From NCBI GenBank assembly GCA_023393525.1, contig JAEWKZ010000084.1, positions 1 to 64,000 on the forward strand: a stretch of DNA of 64,000 nt. Reading direction: 5' to 3'. The DNA is from Pseudomonadota bacterium. Lineage in GTDB: Bacteria; Desulfobacterota; Desulfovibrionia; Desulfovibrionales; Desulfomicrobiaceae. Of this stretch, positions 51,372-59,895 are shown piece after piece; position 1 is the stretch's first letter, and each line of letters begins with the position of its first letter. A program made the position numbers and the translations under genes. Below the pieces are notes generated by a model. That model was not told the origin of the DNA and made no database searches. It saw nothing but the letters and a program-made list of their open reading frames with translations.

Positions 51372-53009
51372 CTAGTAGTTGAGTATTTCCAAGGGGAAAG
51401 AGAATTGTGCCGGCGACTCCAGGCTGTGTTCCGTGAGCCGCTCCATGAGGAAGAGGCAGCGGTTGTACATGGCATGGGCAAAGCTCCGGTTCAGCTCGAA
51501 GCGGGTCGAGGTATAGAACGACCTGGCCACGCCGAGGCCCAGGCGGATGTCGAAGCTCTCGTCATCATGGGCCTTGGCGAAGGCCTTGCTGAACTCGTAA
51601 AAGCTCCTGATCGTCGCCGTGATCCGCGCGCGCGACTCCCGGTCAAAGGCGGGCAGCCGGAAATTGGAGACAAGAAACACCGAGACGTCCTGCACGTAGT
51701 CGGAATGCTGCGAGCGGTGCAGATCGATGAAATACACCTTCTGATCCAGATGGTTGTAGATGACGTTGTTGATGTTGAAGTCGCCGTGGATGAACACCGA
51801 GAATGGCGCGGGATATCTGGCTTCGATATCCATGCAGCTCCTGATCAGTCCGCCGGCCGAGGGGATGGCCACGGAACCTATGCCCATGGAGGGGCGCATC
51901 AGGTCCGGATGGACCTGCAGGATGGAGGGCATGCGGTCCAGGGCCTGGCGCATCATGTTCGTCGGCAGGGAGTGCCGGCTCATGGTCTGTTCCCAGACAT
52001 GCTGAACAGTCTGCTCGAAAATGAACAGGGCGTTCTTGAGAATCTCCTCGTCCGAATTGAAGATGGCTTCGTCCAGGGTGCAGCCGGACAAGAATTCGGT
52101 CAAAAGCGACGCATTCTCGCCCTCCTCCTGATAGCTGAATACTTTCGGGACCAGTCCGGGAATAATCTCATTCCAGCATTCCAGATTGATTTTCTCCTGG
52201 CGGATCTTGCGCAGGTTGCCTTCCTTGAAAATGGAGTCCCGCGCCTGGGGAGTCTTCTTCCCTTCCACGCGGGCGATGCGGCAGCCCGAGCGCGAGCCCC
52301 AGATGCCCTGGAAATCCACGTCCGTGACATCCCCCTGCAGGCCCGATTTGTTCAGGTTGCGCTGCAGGGCCTTGAACTGCTGGATCTTGATGCGTTCGCC
52401 GATGATGACGAAAAGCAGGGCCTCCCCGATATTGAGCAGGCTGTCCCCGATGCGCTCCATGTAACGGATGATGAAAAGCGAGGTGATATGGTCCTCCACG
52501 TTGCGGCCGATGCGCAAGTGGATCATGATCTTGTCGAAGTTCTCCTTGTACATGAGGTCAAGCTCGTCTTCCATGCGGCAGATGGACAACGCGCCGGACA
52601 GATTGGCCTTTTGCAGGACAGGGAGGATCTCGCTGACCGTCTCGTGGATTTTCAGAAAACTGTCCTTGTAATCGAAATTTTCCAGAAACCTGTGGGTGGT
52701 GAGATAGCCCATCTGCTTGGCTATGTTCACGCAATAATCGCCGATGCGCTCCAGATTGATGGTGATGATGTGCACGGCGCGCAGACACTTCATTTGATCC
52801 TGACCGAGCCGGGTCTGATTGAGCGTCGTGAAGCACTTGTTTTCGATGACGTTCTTCAGATTGTCTATGTAATCGTCCTTGCTGAATATCTTGTCATAGG
52901 TGGAGGGCGTCGGCTCCAGCAGGAATTCGAACGTGGCCTTGATCTGGTTTTGCACCTCCATGATCAGGAAGCGGAAATTCTCATCGAGCCCTTCAAAACT
53001 TTTGAGCAT
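51372..53009 (-). CDS. PhoU-domain protein fused to an aminoglycoside-phosphotransferase-like kinase
   Basis: 545 residues. The first about 215 are two PhoU-type helical bundles (IITINLERIGDYCVNIAKQ and IIRYMERIGDSLLNIGEAL). From about residue 240 an APH/choline-kinase fold follows, with catalytic loop FIHGDFNINNVIYN (H-G-D-x4-N) and metal motif YFIDLHRS. The kinase should phosphorylate a small molecule or lipid headgroup, perhaps gated by a phosphate-status signal through PhoU. Dedicated phoU is elsewhere. It lies between amphi-Trp and ATP-grasp genes. The start ATG has AGGA upstream. Confidence 0.82.
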   Translation of the reverse strand: MLKSFEGLDENFRFLIMEVQNQIKATFEFLLEPTPSTYDKIFSKDDYIDNLKNVIENKCFTTLNQTRLGQDQMKCLRAVHIITINLERIGDYCVNIAKQMGYLTTHRFLENFDYKDSFLKIHETVSEILPVLQKANLSGALSICRMEDELDLMYKENFDKIMIHLRIGRNVEDHITSLFIIRYMERIGDSLLNIGEALLFVIIGERIKIQQFKALQRNLNKSGLQGDVTDVDFQGIWGSRSGCRIARVEGKKTPQARDSIFKEGNLRKIRQEKINLECWNEIIPGLVPKVFSYQEEGENASLLTEFLSGCTLDEAIFNSDEEILKNALFIFEQTVQHVWEQTMSRHSLPTNMMRQALDRMPSILQVHPDLMRPSMGIGSVAIPSAGGLIRSCMDIEARYPAPFSVFIHGDFNINNVIYNHLDQKVYFIDLHRSQHSDYVQDVSVFLVSNFRLPAFDRESRARITATIRSFYEFSKAFAKAHDDESFDIRLGLGVARSFYTSTRFELNRSFAHAMYNRCLFLMERLTEHSLESPAQFSFPLEILNY

Positions 53010-53017
53010 GGCGTGTC

Positions 53018-53287
53018 CTAGGAGGTGATGGAGATTGTGCCGGACGCCGGGGACTCATCGCTTTTGTCTTTCCAGCTGACCTTGATGCCCAGCTTGTTCT
53101 CCGCGCCCTTCTTCTTCACGGACACCTCGAATTTCATATACCCGCCCGGGTGCAGGCAGATTTCAGACCCCTCGGAGTTGAGCACGATTCGCCCCTCGGC
53201 AAATCCATCCTGCAATGCCTGGAAATATTTCTGGATGGTCCGGCTGTCCTGCACGGACTCGAATTCGAATTTATCGTCTTGAGACAT
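53018..53287 (-). CDS. Amphi-Trp domain protein
   Basis: 89 residues. FESVQDSRTIQKYFQALQDGFAEGRIVLNSEGSEICLHPGGYMKFEVSVKKKGAENKLGIKVSWKDK is an amphi-Trp domain with the conserved terminal Trp. AAGGAA precedes the ATG. It lies 8 bases before the PhoU-APH gene and 13 after the PHP-like gene, so it is co-translated with the GAK enzymes. Whether it is a carrier, substrate or inhibitor is unknown. Confidence 0.78.
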   Translation of the reverse strand: MSQDDKFEFESVQDSRTIQKYFQALQDGFAEGRIVLNSEGSEICLHPGGYMKFEVSVKKKGAENKLGIKVSWKDKSDESPASGTISITS

Positions 53288-53300
53288 GAGTGTTCCTTTT

Positions 53301-54440
53301 TCAGCCCAGCAGGCGTTCGCGATATTCGCGGATGACGATTTCCCGGCTCATGCCCGACAGGATGAGCCGCTTGGATATCTCAAGGTCATCCCAGGCCGGT
53401 TGATAGCCGATCTCCCGGTTCGCCTTTTCCGCATTTTGCGACGTGACGGCCTTGGTTTTCTCGCCCATGTGGGTGTCGTCGCCCATGAAGACCAGTTTGC
53501 GGCGCGTGGACGTGCCCGCGCAGGCGTTGGCCCGGCCCACGGCCGCAATCAGAAAATCCGTGTAGCGCTGCGACTGGGGATTCCAGACCTCGTACCCGTC
53601 CACGTCGTAGTCGGCCAGCAGGATGGGCCAGAACTGCTCCGGGTGGGGGATGATGATTCCTCCGCCAAGAGCCCGGGCTTCCTCGATGACCTCGGAAGTG
53701 CGATAGAAATAGCGCAGGGAGAAATGGGCTTTGACAATGGCCTTGACCGCCGAGAGATAGGTCTGGATGCGGTCGATGAGTTCGCCGTCATAGAACGGAC
53801 GCAGGGCGTCGAAATAGTTGCGCAGCAGCTTGTTCTTGAGAGCGTCCTGGGACAGGCCGGCGTGCCTGTCCTCGACCATGCGCCGCACCTTGGTCACATG
53901 GTGCCGCACGAATTCGACCAGATCCAGATCCGCCCCGGTCTCCCGGGCGGCCTGTTCGATGCGGTCTTCCAGCGGGGCGGTGATGGCGTGCATGAAGTCG
54001 AAAAGCTGCGACGTCCGGTAGGTCTGGGTATGGCGCAGCATGGCGCGCAGCGTGTGGGCCTGCTCCAGGCAGGATGTCTGGAAATGGAGCAGCAGCTGCA
54101 CCTTCTGGTTGAAGCCGTGGGAGTAGCAGTCCACCTCCACGCCGCTGAAATCCCCGTACTCCAGGATCTCGTTGTGCTGGGTCGGGATGATCAGGTTCTC
54201 GGCCATGCCCGGGAACATGGCGTGAACGCGTTGCGTAATGACCGGCATGGGCACGAATTCGGGGTGCCAGTGCACGGCCATGACGCTTTGCTGGTCGGGA
54301 AAAACACGCTGCGGGGAGGCCAGCGCCGCCAGCGTTTCTTCGCCGAGAGTCGTGCTGGTCACGGATTCGAACACGGCGAGATCCCGCTCGGTGATAGCCG
54401 GGTCCCAGCCTGCGGGATTCATTGGGTCGGATGAACGCAT
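53301..54440 (-). CDS. PHP-like metal-dependent hydrolase in the GAK locus
   Basis: 379 residues. HWHPEFVPMP near the start (H-x-H), a central GIIIPHPEQFWP, and GYEVWNPQSQRYTDF with FMGDDTHMGEKTK near the end fit the order of metal-binding residues in PHP-domain phosphoesterases. A helical insertion lies between the first and later motifs. It could hydrolyse a phosphoester made by the kinase and CofD-like partners. The ribosome site is AGGA 7 bases before the ATG. Assignment to PHP is by motif pattern only. Confidence 0.65.
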   Translation of the reverse strand: MRSSDPMNPAGWDPAITERDLAVFESVTSTTLGEETLAALASPQRVFPDQQSVMAVHWHPEFVPMPVITQRVHAMFPGMAENLIIPTQHNEILEYGDFSGVEVDCYSHGFNQKVQLLLHFQTSCLEQAHTLRAMLRHTQTYRTSQLFDFMHAITAPLEDRIEQAARETGADLDLVEFVRHHVTKVRRMVEDRHAGLSQDALKNKLLRNYFDALRPFYDGELIDRIQTYLSAVKAIVKAHFSLRYFYRTSEVIEEARALGGGIIIPHPEQFWPILLADYDVDGYEVWNPQSQRYTDFLIAAVGRANACAGTSTRRKLVFMGDDTHMGEKTKAVTSQNAEKANREIGYQPAWDDLEISKRLILSGMSREIVIREYRERLLG

Positions 54441-54449
54441 TGGCGAATC

Positions 54450-54983
54450 CTATTTGTAGCGGTCGTGGCAGGATTTCTTGGCATGGGCCAGTTCTTCGAC
54501 CACCGCCGCGGTCTGGGCCAGATTTTCGGTGTCGCAAGCCATGCGCAGCCTGTCGCACAGCGAGGCGTAGGCGGGGTAGAACTCGTCGCCATAGCCATGG
54601 TACGACACCATCTTCTCGGAGTCCGAAAGAAAGACCGAAACAATCTCGCGAGATGGCATCTCGGCCCTGGACACGCTCTCGCGCATGGCCTTGAAATAGA
54701 CCTGCATCCTCTTCTTGAGTTTCGAATAACTCTCACACACGACGCCCGACCCGCATGGATCGTCGGCTCCGCAGACTTTCAGGCCCTTGCCCGTGAACTT
54801 CACTTCCAATGCATCGTCCTGGCCCAAATCGACCTTGATCTTGAACTTGACCAGTTCCGCCAGGCTTATTCCGTATTCGCCCAGATCGTCAGACTCGTCT
54901 TCCAGGGTGTCGGCCAGCTTGCGCAGCAATGCCGCCGCTTCTGCGCGTGAGAGCTGCCAGTTGTGTTTGAGTTTCATGGCCAT
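54450..54983 (-). CDS. XXXCH-domain protein, first gene of the GAK operon
   Basis: 177 residues. An amphi-Trp-like N-terminal half (WQLSRAEAAALLRKLADTLEDES ... VKFKIKVDLGQDDALEVKFTGKGLKV) is followed by a helical C-terminal domain ending AHAKKSCHDRYK. The terminal CH dipeptide is the mark of what I recall as the XXXCH domain of the GAK system. It does not form a CxxCH haem site. Internal Cys pair CGADDPCGSG may bind metal. AAGGAC precedes the ATG; a triple Pho repeat lies 80 bases upstream. Confidence 0.78.
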   Translation of the reverse strand: MAMKLKHNWQLSRAEAAALLRKLADTLEDESDDLGEYGISLAELVKFKIKVDLGQDDALEVKFTGKGLKVCGADDPCGSGVVCESYSKLKKRMQVYFKAMRESVSRAEMPSREIVSVFLSDSEKMVSYHGYGDEFYPAYASLCDRLRMACDTENLAQTAAVVEELAHAKKSCHDRYK

Positions 54984-55060
54984 GCGTACGTCCTTGGTGA
55001 AATGTGGGGATGAATGCCGATTTTGTCTGTTAACGACCAGACAATGTCAATTTCCGCGCA

Positions 55061-55089
55061 GTGACATTTGCGTGACATTTGCGTGACAA
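55061..55089 (-). promoter_or_regulatory. Triple Pho box upstream of the GAK operon
   Basis: Minus strand TTGTCAC-GCAA-ATGTCAC-GCAA-ATGTCAC: three TGTCAC repeats at exact 11-bp phase with identical spacers. It points to the XXXCH gene 78 bases away and would place the whole operon under PhoB. TTGACA just downstream could be a -35. Confidence 0.8.
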
Positions 55090-55198
55090 CAGCGAGTGGG
55101 TACCTGTGAGCATGAAATATCTGTACATTCGTCATGCAATCGTAACAGGAATGACGCTGGCGCGGGATAGGAATCGCAAACCACAGTGAGGTGCGTAT

Positions 55199-57607
55199 AT
55201 GATCCCACAGCGCAAAGCGGACTTGCATGTTCATTCCAAATTCTCCAGCAGGCCGTCGCAATGGATTCTACAGAAGCTTGGCTGCCCGGAGAGCTTCACC
55301 GAACCCGCATTCATTTATGATCAGGCCAAAGCGGCGGGCATGGATTTCGTGACCATCACCGATCACAACGTCATCGAGGGCGGACTTGAAATCGCCCATC
55401 TGCCGGGGGTCTTTCTGAGCGAGGAGGTGACCACCTATTTCCCGGAGGACCGCTGCAAGCTGCATGTCCTGGTCTATGGCATCAAGGAGGCGCAGCACGG
55501 CGAAATCCAGCGCCTGCGCGAGAATGTATTTGATCTGTGCGGCTACCTGCGCAGAGAGAGACTGGTCCATGCGCTGGCCCATCCCCTGTTCGCGGTCAAC
55601 GACAAGCTCGACATCGACCATTTCGAGCAGAGCCTGCTCCTCTTCGACATCTTTGAAGCGAACGGTTGCCGGGATGAAATGCAGAACACGGTGCTGCAAG
55701 CGATCCTGAACGACCTGGACCGGGTCACCATCGAACTGCTGGCCGACCGACACGGACTGGAACCGCTGGGGCGCACGCCCTGGAAAAAAGGGCTGATCGG
55801 CGGCTCCGACGACCATTCAAGCCTGAACATCGCCAGCATGCACACCCTGGCCAGGGCGGATGGTCTGGAGGACTTTCTCGGAGCGGTGCGCGACGGCCGG
55901 ACAGAGCCCTGCGGCCGGGCTGCCACCGGGCACGCCCTGGCCCGGAACCTCTACGCCATCGCCTACCAGTTCTACCGGGCCAGAACAGCGCGCTCGCGCT
56001 CCAAGCTGCTCTGCATGCAATTCGCCGACAGGATGCTCGGGGGCTCCGCCCTGGCCGGAGACGGCCTGCTGGCCCGCCTGCAGGCGGCCATCGGCACGCG
56101 CAAGAGCAGCACCTATCTGCGCCTGGCCGATGCGGACGGGATCAAGGCTTCGCTCCTGAAGGAAGTCACGCGCATCATCGAGACCGATCCGGTCCTTTCA
56201 TCCATTGCCAAGGGAGAAACAGGAACGGACTTCGACCGGGAATGGTTTCGCTGCGTCGGCCTGGCCTCGGACAAGCTCATCGCCGCGTTTCTGGATCGCC
56301 TGCTCACCAGCGCCGTCGGGGCGGACATCTTCGACATCTTCAGCACCATCGGCACGGCCGGGTCCCTGTATGCGCTCCTGGCCCCCTATTTCGTATCCTT
56401 CGGGCTCTTCGCCCGCGAACGGACATTCAGCAGACAATGCGCCCAGGCTTTCGGGCACGGTAAACCGGAGCCCCTCGCCATGCTTCATTTCACGGACACC
56501 TTCGACGACGTGAACGGCGTTTCGTGGACCATCCGCCAACAGCTCGACATGGCCCTGGAGTACGGCAAGCGCATGACCGTGGTCACCTGCGGACAGGGCG
56601 AAAACGCGCCGGGGCTCAAAGTCTTCGATCCCGTGGGCACTTTCGCGCTGCCCGAGTACCCGGAAATCTCCATTTCCTATCCGCCGTTTCTGCGCATGCT
56701 GGAATACACCCTCGAAACCGACACCAAGCTCATCCTGGCCGCCACGCCCGGACCTGTCGGACTGGCCGCGCTGGCCATCAGCCGGATCCTGCGGATCCCC
56801 ATCCACGGCACCTACCACACCGCCTTTCCCCAGTATGTCGCATCCCTGACCGGAGACTCCGGCCTCGAAGACCTGACCCGCAAGTACATGTCATGGTACT
56901 ACAAGCAGATGGACGTGGTTTACGCTCCATCCCAAGCCATCGCCGACGAATTGACGACCTTCGGCGTGGAGCGCGCGGCCATTCGGGTGTACCCGCGCGG
57001 AGTGGACACTTCGCGGTTCGACCCGGTCAAGCGCAACGGATTCTACAAGCGCTGGCACGGCATGGACTCTTTCAAGCTGATCTATGTGGGAAGGGTTTCC
57101 AGGGAAAAGGACCTGGACATCCTGGCGGCCGCTTTCAAAAAGGCCCTCCCGGCGATGGGCGGGCGCGACGTGCGACTCGTCATCGTCGGGGACGGGCCTT
57201 ACCGGACAGAAATGGAGAACGATCTCCAAGGCTTGCCCGCGCTCTTCACCGGCGTGCTGCATGACGAGGCCTTGGCCGCGGCCTATGCCTCGGCGGATCT
57301 GTTCGTCTTCCCTTCGACCACGGACACCTTCGGCAACGTGGTCCTCGAAGCCCAAGCTTCCGGACTGCCGGTCATTGTCAGCGACAAGGGCGGCCCCGGT
57401 GAGAACATCGTACCCGGAAAAACCGGAATCATCGTCCCCGGGCGGGACGTGGACAGCCTGGCCCTGGCCATTGGAGAACTCTGCGCCGACCCGGACCGCG
57501 TCAAACGCATGGGAGAAGCCGCGCGCCTGTTCGCCGAGGAGCGCAGCTTCGGCTCCTCGTTTCTGGCGACATGGGAGTTGTACAAGACCGGTTCATCCGC
57601 GGCATGA
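55199..57607 (+). CDS. PHP-domain/GT4 glycosyltransferase fusion
   Basis: 802 residues. The N-terminal PHP phosphoesterase (about 1-225) has metal motifs DLHVHS, TDHN, HPLF and GSDDHSS. A helical linker leads to a GT-B glycosyltransferase of family 4 (about 425-800): HFTDTFDDVNGVSWTIRQ, GTYHTAFPQY, YAPSQAIADEL, YPRGVDTSRFDP, YVGRVSREKDLDIL and donor motif VLEAQASGLPVIVSD. It resembles SqdX/MgtA-type enzymes that build glycolipids or mannosides. GAGGT precedes the ATG. It is divergent from the Pho-regulated GAK operon, which hints at phosphate-sparing glycolipid synthesis. Confidence 0.85.
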   Translation: MIPQRKADLHVHSKFSSRPSQWILQKLGCPESFTEPAFIYDQAKAAGMDFVTITDHNVIEGGLEIAHLPGVFLSEEVTTYFPEDRCKLHVLVYGIKEAQHGEIQRLRENVFDLCGYLRRERLVHALAHPLFAVNDKLDIDHFEQSLLLFDIFEANGCRDEMQNTVLQAILNDLDRVTIELLADRHGLEPLGRTPWKKGLIGGSDDHSSLNIASMHTLARADGLEDFLGAVRDGRTEPCGRAATGHALARNLYAIAYQFYRARTARSRSKLLCMQFADRMLGGSALAGDGLLARLQAAIGTRKSSTYLRLADADGIKASLLKEVTRIIETDPVLSSIAKGETGTDFDREWFRCVGLASDKLIAAFLDRLLTSAVGADIFDIFSTIGTAGSLYALLAPYFVSFGLFARERTFSRQCAQAFGHGKPEPLAMLHFTDTFDDVNGVSWTIRQQLDMALEYGKRMTVVTCGQGENAPGLKVFDPVGTFALPEYPEISISYPPFLRMLEYTLETDTKLILAATPGPVGLAALAISRILRIPIHGTYHTAFPQYVASLTGDSGLEDLTRKYMSWYYKQMDVVYAPSQAIADELTTFGVERAAIRVYPRGVDTSRFDPVKRNGFYKRWHGMDSFKLIYVGRVSREKDLDILAAAFKKALPAMGGRDVRLVIVGDGPYRTEMENDLQGLPALFTGVLHDEALAAAYASADLFVFPSTTDTFGNVVLEAQASGLPVIVSDKGGPGENIVPGKTGIIVPGRDVDSLALAIGELCADPDRVKRMGEAARLFAEERSFGSSFLATWELYKTGSSAA

Positions 57608-57647
57608 TGCTTCACGCGGCGGACGAACCGGCGGAGGAATGGAGAAT

Positions 57648-57666
57648 CCGGGCCGATCCGGCCCGG
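57648..57666. terminator. Hairpin between convergent genes
   Basis: CCGGGCC, loop GATCC, GGCCCGG lies 40 bases after the glycosyltransferase stop and just before the PhoH-like stop. There is no T run on either side, so termination efficiency is doubtful. Confidence 0.4.
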
Positions 57667-57670
57667 CGGA

Positions 57671-58858
57671 TCAAAGCCCGGTCTTGATGACCATGTCCGT
57701 GATGGGACCGCGCGAGCGTTCGCCCTTGAGCACGATGTGCCCGTAGCCCGGCAGGCCCTTGAGCATCTTGACGGTCCAGTTCAGACCGTTGTTGGATTCG
57801 TTCAGGTAGGGGTTGTCGACCTGGCGCGTGTCGCCAAGACAGATGCATTTCACGTTCTCGCCCATGCGGGTCAGAAGCGCCCGTGTTTCGGCGCGTGAAA
57901 GGTTCTGCATCTCGTCGATGATGACCACGGCGTTTTCGAGGTTCATGCCCCGGATGAAGGCGATGGGCAGGATCTCGAAGCGTTTGGGATTGAAGCGGAA
58001 ATTGCCGCTCTCGCTGTCCGCGAAGATGCGGTTGGCCGGGCGCAGGTCGTGCAGCTTCATGAGCAGATCTCCGACGTAGCGCACGTAGGGGGCCATCTTC
58101 TCCTCAAGATCGCCGGGCAGGTAGCCGAGCTTCGCCCCGATCTCGATGACCGGCTTGACGAGATAGATCTTGCGGTACGGGTTGTCCTTCTTCTCCAGGG
58201 CCATGTACAGGGCAGCGGCCAGGGCCAGAAAAGTCTTGCCGTATCCGGCCTCGGACTGCACCGTGACCAGATTCACGGCGTCGTCGAGCAGCAGCTCCAA
58301 GGCCAGATTCTGGTACACGTTGCGCGGGCGCACATTCCAAACGTCATGTTGATAATCGATGAAGCGGGGGCCGGAGGTGGCGTGCATGTATGGCTGGCCG
58401 CCGATCCAGGCGAAACTGTTGGGGATGGGTTCCTCGCCTTCGCGCACAAATCCGGTGTAGGATTGGGACTCTGAACGGAACGGATTGGAGTCGCGGTAGC
58501 CTTCGCTGGCAATGGCGTGGATGCGGGCTTTGAGTTGCAGGATGCGGTCGTTGGTGACCAGGATGGGCGCGTCCACTCCGCTGTCTTTAAGTTCGTCAAG
58601 GATCAGGTCGTCGCCGCTCTTGTTTTCCGCGTCCGGGAACGTTCGCGGAGGCAGGAAGAAAACGTCCGGGTCCTCCTGCAGGACCGCGATGGCCTGGGCC
58701 ACGATGTGGGCCACGCGCGGTTCGCGCTTGAGCTTGTCCAGCTCCCGCAGGACGGTGTAGGGCAGGATGACCCGGTTGTCCTGGCCGTTGCGCAGAGCGC
58801 GGATGCATTGGGGGTTGTCAATGAGCACATTGGTGTCGAGCACGTAGTTCTTCTGCAT
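57671..58858 (-). CDS. PIN-domain/PhoH-family ATPase (PhoH2 type)
   Basis: 395 residues. The N-terminal PIN nuclease (about 1-130) has acidic residues in VLDTNVLIDN, ELDKLK and TND. The C-terminal PhoH ATPase has Walker A-like SEAGYGKTFLALAAALY, IYLVKPVIEIGAKLGYLPGD, FIRGMNLENAVVIIDEMQNL and the terminal LGDTRQVDNPYL. PhoH2 proteins couple RNA unwinding to PIN ribonuclease activity. No Pho box was seen upstream. The ATG start has AAGGAT at about 10 bases. Confidence 0.9.
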   Translation of the reverse strand: MQKNYVLDTNVLIDNPQCIRALRNGQDNRVILPYTVLRELDKLKREPRVAHIVAQAIAVLQEDPDVFFLPPRTFPDAENKSGDDLILDELKDSGVDAPILVTNDRILQLKARIHAIASEGYRDSNPFRSESQSYTGFVREGEEPIPNSFAWIGGQPYMHATSGPRFIDYQHDVWNVRPRNVYQNLALELLLDDAVNLVTVQSEAGYGKTFLALAAALYMALEKKDNPYRKIYLVKPVIEIGAKLGYLPGDLEEKMAPYVRYVGDLLMKLHDLRPANRIFADSESGNFRFNPKRFEILPIAFIRGMNLENAVVIIDEMQNLSRAETRALLTRMGENVKCICLGDTRQVDNPYLNESNNGLNWTVKMLKGLPGYGHIVLKGERSRGPITDMVIKTGL

Positions 58859-58922
58859 GCGCGGGCGTCATCCTTAGGGGCGGCAAGCCCCGGTCCGGAC
58901 CGTTGACGGAGAGGTCGGCCGA

Positions 58923-59324
58923 TCAGACTGCTGCCGGAAGACCGCCCCCAAGCCCCGTGCGCCCGAATTCTCCGGGATGTCCGTCAATCGTCTCCTGGCA
59001 GTCTATGCAGTAGCGTGCGCTCGGTATGGCCAGGAGCCTGCGGTCGGCAATATGCTCGCCGCACATTTCGCAAATCCCGTAGGAATCGTTGTCGATGGCC
59101 TTGAGGGCGACGGCGATGTCCCTCAGCAGTTTCACGTTACGATTGTAGCGTATCATATTCCAGTCCCGGGAGGAAGCGGTGCAGGCCTGGTCCGCCAGGT
59201 CCGGTTCAAGCTCGCTGTTCTGGCTCATGAATTCCCGCAAAGCCTCCATCTCGTCTTTGATCTTCCTGGATTTTTCCCGCAACTGAAGCTCGATTCCCTG
59301 GTGGATGCGACAAACGCTGGACAT
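58923..59324 (-). CDS. DksA/TraR-type zinc-finger protein
   Basis: 133 residues. A coiled-coil N-terminal two-thirds is followed by the four-Cys zinc finger CEMCGEHI (17 residues) ARYCIDCQ, as in DksA/TraR/YbiI proteins that enter the RNA polymerase secondary channel. The coiled-coil tip lacks the DxxDxA of E. coli DksA in an obvious place, so it may be a DksA-like paralogue. AAGGAGG lies 5 bases before the ATG; the longer upstream open frame is not coding. A GC-rich hairpin sits in the leader. Confidence 0.82.
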   Translation of the reverse strand: MSSVCRIHQGIELQLREKSRKIKDEMEALREFMSQNSELEPDLADQACTASSRDWNMIRYNRNVKLLRDIAVALKAIDNDSYGICEMCGEHIADRRLLAIPSARYCIDCQETIDGHPGEFGRTGLGGGLPAAV

Positions 59325-59353
59325 GGGTGCCTCCTTGTGTGTGGCCGTCGGCC

Positions 59354-59372
59354 GGCCCGGAACACCCGGGCC
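59354..59372 (-). other. Leader hairpin of the DksA-like gene
   Basis: GGCCCGG, loop of 5, CCGGGCC lies about 30 bases before the DksA-like ATG and just after the CbiX gene. It lacks a T run. It could be a weak terminator for cbiX or an mRNA leader structure. Confidence 0.35.
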
Positions 59373-59439
59373 CGGCCTCATGCCGTTACAGCACCCTAGG
59401 TCTCGCATGTTGCGCCCGAGCGACAGGGCGGAGGAGGAT

Positions 59440-59823
59440 TCATGACAGCGCCTGGCCACCATCCGCGAGGAGCCTCTCGACAATGAGGCGTTCCAGGGCC
59501 GGATCATCCTCCAGCGTGGGCTGAAGGGCGAATTCGACCTGTGGAAATTCCCTGCGCAGCCCCTCAATCATGTCCGGGATGTCCTGTTCGATGTGCACGC
59601 CGTTGTAGAGAAAATACTGCATGACCACGATCCGCATGCAGCCCTGTTTGACGAGCGCGCGGACCTGATCGCCCAGGGTAGGCTCCCCCAGGGAAAAAAA
59701 GGCCGGCAGAACCTGGGCGCCGGCCACCCGCCGCGCGACCCGCCCGACCATGGCCGTGAAACGCAAGGCAACCTCTTTGCGCCTGCTGCCGTGTCCGAGT
59801 ACAATCATTCCGGTTTTATCCAC
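59440..59823 (-). CDS. CbiX/SirB-type sirohydrochlorin chelatase
   Basis: 127 residues, the size of short CbiX chelatases. MIVLGHGSRRKE carries the catalytic His (GHGS), and PAFFSLGEPTLGDQV and VVMQYFLYNGVHIEQDIP carry the second His. It inserts cobalt or iron into sirohydrochlorin for cobalamin or sirohaem; both pathways matter in sulfate reducers (sirohaem in sulfite reductase). GTG at 59823 is preferred because GGGAGG lies 4 bases upstream; an ATG 15 bases later is possible. A His-rich peptide gene lies just upstream. Confidence 0.88.
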   Translation of the reverse strand: MDKTGMIVLGHGSRRKEVALRFTAMVGRVARRVAGAQVLPAFFSLGEPTLGDQVRALVKQGCMRIVVMQYFLYNGVHIEQDIPDMIEGLRREFPQVEFALQPTLEDDPALERLIVERLLADGGQALS

Positions 59824-59839
59824 GCATCCTCCCAAAATG

Positions 59840-59875
59840 AAAAAAAGGGCCCCCGCTCAACCCAGGCGCCCCCCG
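59840..59875 (-). terminator. Terminator after the His-rich peptide gene
   Basis: On the minus strand a GGGCGCC/GGGGCCC stem with one mismatch is followed by seven T residues. It lies between the His-rich gene and cbiX, so cbiX may rely on read-through or its own promoter. Confidence 0.6.
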
Positions 59876-59895
59876 AGTGAAACCCGGCACCGCTT

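Noticed and set aside
54975..54983. CxxCH haem site in the XXXCH protein
   Set aside because: The terminal KKSCH has no second Cys at the right distance, so covalent haem is not expected despite the family name.
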